This document shows positions 61,632 to 64,000 of a stretch of DNA of 64,000 nucleotides, one piece after another (the stretch's first letter is position 1; the number at the start of each line of letters is the position of its first letter). The translations under genes were made by a program, and so were the position numbers. The notes beneath the pieces were generated by a model that was given only the letters and a program-made list of their open reading frames with translations, was not told where the DNA came from and did no database searches. The DNA is from Mycolicibacterium boenickei (lineage in GTDB: Bacteria > Actinomycetota > Actinomycetes > Mycobacteriales > Mycobacteriaceae). The stretch lies in contig NZ_AP022579.1 of assembly GCF_010731295.1 (NCBI RefSeq), forward strand, positions 2,666,001 to 2,730,000, in the 5' to 3' direction.

Positions 61632-63560
61632 ATGACCACCATTTCGCACCTGCCCGCCCGGCACGACGACCCCGCCGGACTGGATTCGCTGCTCGACACG
61701 TTGGCGGGGGTCGCCGTCAGGGGAGAGGTCCCCGGACCCGAACTGCTGGCGCGGGTGGCCCGCGCCAAACCGGCACTGGCGGCGATGGCGACCGAGCCGA
61801 ATGCCGGCGAGCCGTACTCCCGGACGATCTTGCGCGTCGACGACGAGGTCGAGATCATGCTGGCCCGATGGCGACCCGGCGAGCGCTGCGCACCGCACGA
61901 CCACGGCGGCGCCGGCGGTTTCGTCATCGTGCTCCAGGGCCGATTCGAGGAGCGCCGGTTCGGTTGGCACGGGCCCCGGTTGCTCGTCACCAGCGCCGCC
62001 GAACACCCTGCCGGTACCGTCACCCGCATCACCAGCGACGTGATCCACGACATGGCCGGCCACGACGGGGGACTGACGCTGCACCTCTACAGTCCGCCGG
62101 CCACCAGCATGAGGGTGTTCGACCTCGATACCTCCGAGATGCTGGAGCTGGTCGGCAACTACGGCGCCTGGATCCCGGCCGGGGAACACCCGCGCATCCC
62201 GTTCGCCCGGATAGCACCCGAAAAGCATGCGGCGCCGGTTATCTGGGTGGCCCACACCACGCATTACCGGGGTGGATCGGCCGAGTTCGCGGTGGCGGCC
62301 GCGACGATGGCACGCGAGCTGGCGGCCGCCCATCCCGATGCCGAGATCAAGGTGTCGGGCCTGCACCACAAGGCGGACTTCGTCGCGGAACTCACCCGGA
62401 TGACGGAAGCCGGCCGCGAGCTCGCCCAACTGCACCTCATCAGCCATTCCGGCATGTACGGACCGATGTTCGGGTCGACGGCCTGGCCCGAGCAACTCTC
62501 GCCGCACGAATGGCGCTCGCTGACAATCCCTTTCACCGCCACCGGGCAGGCCTACTTCCACGCCTGCCGGACCGCGCGCTGGTTCGCCCCGTTCTTCGCC
62601 AACGTGTTCGGCGTACCCACCTTCGGCAACCGCGACTACACCACGGTGTCGGCGCGCAAGGACCGGTTCTCCTGGGCGGGTCACCGGCCGGCGACCCGCA
62701 CCGATCTGTACCTGATCGACGCGCCGGGCCGAAAGTCGCACGGGCCGTTGGGCAGCGTCCGCAAGTACCTGGGTGCCGCGGCGCAGCCACCGGTGCGCAG
62801 CGTGCCCGACCCTGACGGACCCGAGGGCTCCTACGACCCGGTGGCCGACCTGTACGACCGCGCCTATGCCGACATCAGGGTGCGGGGCGCGGAGTGGCGG
62901 TGGGTCGCCGAACGTGCAGCGCACCTTCGAGCCGACCTCGGGCGCGGGTTGCGGGTACTCGAAATCGGTTGTGGGACGGGCGCCTTGTTACGCGGCCTGG
63001 ACGACGACGGGGTCCTCGACTCCGGCGTCGGCGTGGATTGCTCCTCGGGCATGCTGGCCCGGGCGCGCAGTGGTGCCCGGCACCGGCCGCGGCTACGGTT
63101 CTCCCGCGTCGACGGCCCCAACCTGGATCTCCCCGACGCCAGTGTCGATGTGGTGATCTGCTTCCTGTCTTTCCGGTACCTGGACTGGGATCCGGTGATG
63201 GCCGAGATCCGCCGGGTGCTGGCCCCCGGTGGCCGGTTGTGGGTGGTCGACATGGTCGAGCATCCGATCCGGCTCCGTGAGCTCGCGGTGCTCACCCGAT
63301 CGGCCGTGGCGCATCTGTGGACCCGTCGGACCCGGCCACGGTTCGCCGCCGACCTGGCGGCGCTGACCAGCGACCCTGTCTGGCGGGAGATGCTGCGGCA
63401 CAACCCGATCCGGGCCGAGCACGAGTACCGTTGGTACTTCGCCAGCCGGTTCCCCGGCGCCCGGCTGAAGCTGCTCACCGCGACGCTGTCGCAGCGGGTG
63501 CTGGCTTTCGACTCCGGACCGCTGGCCAAGGGGCACACGGCCCCGCTCACCTACCCATGA
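61632..63560 (+). CDS. Three-domain fusion: cysteine-dioxygenase-like cupin, caspase/CHAT-like middle, SAM methyltransferase
   Basis: A 642-residue protein (ATG 61632, GAAGGA 7 bases before). Residues 60-180 form a cupin of the cysteine dioxygenase type with likely iron ligands His89, His91 and His139. Residues 205-380 contain LHLISHSGMYGPMFG (His272) and AYFHACRTARWF (Cys312), resembling the His-Gly and Ala-Cys-(R/Q)-T motifs of CHAT/caspase-like peptidases. Residues 435-642 form a class I methyltransferase (RVLEIGCGTGALL, SFRYLDWDPVMAEIRRVLAPGGRLWVVDMVE). It overlaps the racemase gene by four bases. A multi-step sulfur-compound or natural-product pathway is inferred. Confidence 0.75.
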   Translation: MTTISHLPARHDDPAGLDSLLDTLAGVAVRGEVPGPELLARVARAKPALAAMATEPNAGEPYSRTILRVDDEVEIMLARWRPGERCAPHDHGGAGGFVIVLQGRFEERRFGWHGPRLLVTSAAEHPAGTVTRITSDVIHDMAGHDGGLTLHLYSPPATSMRVFDLDTSEMLELVGNYGAWIPAGEHPRIPFARIAPEKHAAPVIWVAHTTHYRGGSAEFAVAAATMARELAAAHPDAEIKVSGLHHKADFVAELTRMTEAGRELAQLHLISHSGMYGPMFGSTAWPEQLSPHEWRSLTIPFTATGQAYFHACRTARWFAPFFANVFGVPTFGNRDYTTVSARKDRFSWAGHRPATRTDLYLIDAPGRKSHGPLGSVRKYLGAAAQPPVRSVPDPDGPEGSYDPVADLYDRAYADIRVRGAEWRWVAERAAHLRADLGRGLRVLEIGCGTGALLRGLDDDGVLDSGVGVDCSSGMLARARSGARHRPRLRFSRVDGPNLDLPDASVDVVICFLSFRYLDWDPVMAEIRRVLAPGGRLWVVDMVEHPIRLRELAVLTRSAVAHLWTRRTRPRFAADLAALTSDPVWREMLRHNPIRAEHEYRWYFASRFPGARLKLLTATLSQRVLAFDSGPLAKGHTAPLTYP

Positions 63561-64000
63561 CGCCGCAGCCGTGCCTGGGCATCGTCGACTGGGGCATCGG
63601 CGGCATCGGGCTGGTGCGGGAACTGGACCGATGCGCGCCCGGACTGCCGGTGCTGTACTGGTCGGACGCCGGGGCGATGCCCTACGGCCGGATGCGCACC
63701 GCAGACCTCAGGGCCCGGCTCGCGGCGGTGATCGCGGAGCTCGCCGAGAGAGGCGCCACCGAGGTGGTGTTGGCCTGTAACGCGGCGAGCACCGTCGTCT
63801 CGACCCTGTCGCAAGCCCCGGTGCCGGTGGAAGGCATCATCGGACACGGCTTGGCGTCCGTTCCCGACGGCATCCGTGGCCCGGTCGGCGTCATCGGCGG
63901 CCGCCGCACCATCGCCAGCGGCTGCTACCGACGCGGGCTGTCCCGGCCCGGCCGGCAGGTGCTGTCGCGGGTGGCCCAACCGTTGTCGGCGCATATCGAG
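63557..64000 (+). CDS. Aspartate/glutamate racemase-like protein, cut by window edge
   Basis: The ATG overlaps the stop of the fusion protein (ATGA). The N-terminus MTPQPCLGIVDWGIGGIGLV followed by RELDRCAPGLPVLYWSDAGAMPYGR resembles the MurI/Asp racemase family (GIFDSGVGGL..YxxDxxxxPYG), with a catalytic Cys in VLACNAASTVV. The usual DSG is WGI here, so the substrate may differ. Only about 148 residues are in the window. Confidence 0.75.
   Translation, partial: MTPQPCLGIVDWGIGGIGLVRELDRCAPGLPVLYWSDAGAMPYGRMRTADLRARLAAVIAELAERGATEVVLACNAASTVVSTLSQAPVPVEGIIGHGLASVPDGIRGPVGVIGGRRTIASGCYRRGLSRPGRQVLSRVAQPLSAHIE

Overview
The window is a piece of a high-GC mycobacterial chromosome, most like a fast-growing Mycolicibacterium. 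The run lpqU, eno, ftsB, DUF501 and ppx (1133-5395) has the order of the Rv1022-Rv1026 block of M. tuberculosis. A kdp operon ending in kdpD-kdpE, an NmtR/CtpJ pair, LpqH-, EmbR- and MPT63-family genes, a cutinase and F420-type nitroreductases all fit. Assignments rest on reading the sequence; no database search was run.

Bases 1-10831 hold an EfeU-type iron permease (cut by the window edge), the enolase/divisome/phosphatase block, an MPT63-family secreted protein with a long Pro/Ala tail, and a coupled three-gene lipid-type operon (Lgt paralogue, small membrane protein, radical SAM enzyme resembling tetraether synthases). A ZIP transporter and a 32-residue Cys-rich peptide follow. The peptide sits beside nmtR and ctpJ (11052-13440), so this stretch looks like a metal-homeostasis island. 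An acyl-CoA synthetase follows. The complete kdp potassium operon (23523 down to 15417, including kdpF and an extra 27-residue peptide) faces a divergent orphan kdpA paralogue across a region with KdpE-like boxes. From 25472 to 34526 come a decarboxylase-fold gene pair, an FAD monooxygenase, DUF4389, a secreted repeat protein, a methyltransferase, a MacB-like ABC exporter, a deazaflavin nitroreductase and a zinc-type dehydrogenase.

The most striking part is 34594-50494. A tRNA-Leu(UAA) gene has been cut in its anticodon loop by a 12.2 kb integrated element (34624-46847). The element carries a tyrosine integrase, serine recombinase, excisionase-like protein, primase-helicase, an iteron-like repeat cluster, a methyltransferase-nuclease fusion and one capsid-like gene, but no recognisable terminase, portal or tail. 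Just inside its left end it carries a complete tRNA-Leu(UAA), which could replace the broken host gene. The 3' half of the host tRNA lies at the right end, and a second, decayed 3' half lies 3.6 kb further on. Between these two halves is an older, degraded relative of the same element family, with a truncated copy of the capsid cassette plus accessory genes, one of them possibly a defence gene. This nested, tRNA-splitting, tRNA-replacing, satellite-like element is the best candidate for a noteworthy system.

After the elements, host-type DNA resumes. It holds a type VII-secretion toxin operon (WXG100-like partner, papain-fold toxin, immunity), a nitroreductase, a CDP-diacylglycerol pyrophosphatase, a cutinase, a VOC dioxygenase, an alpha/beta hydrolase, an LpqH-like lipoprotein, a Ser/Thr kinase, a beta-lactamase-fold hydrolase coupled to an EmbR-like regulator, and an unusual cupin/caspase-like/methyltransferase fusion coupled to an Asp/Glu racemase cut by the right edge.
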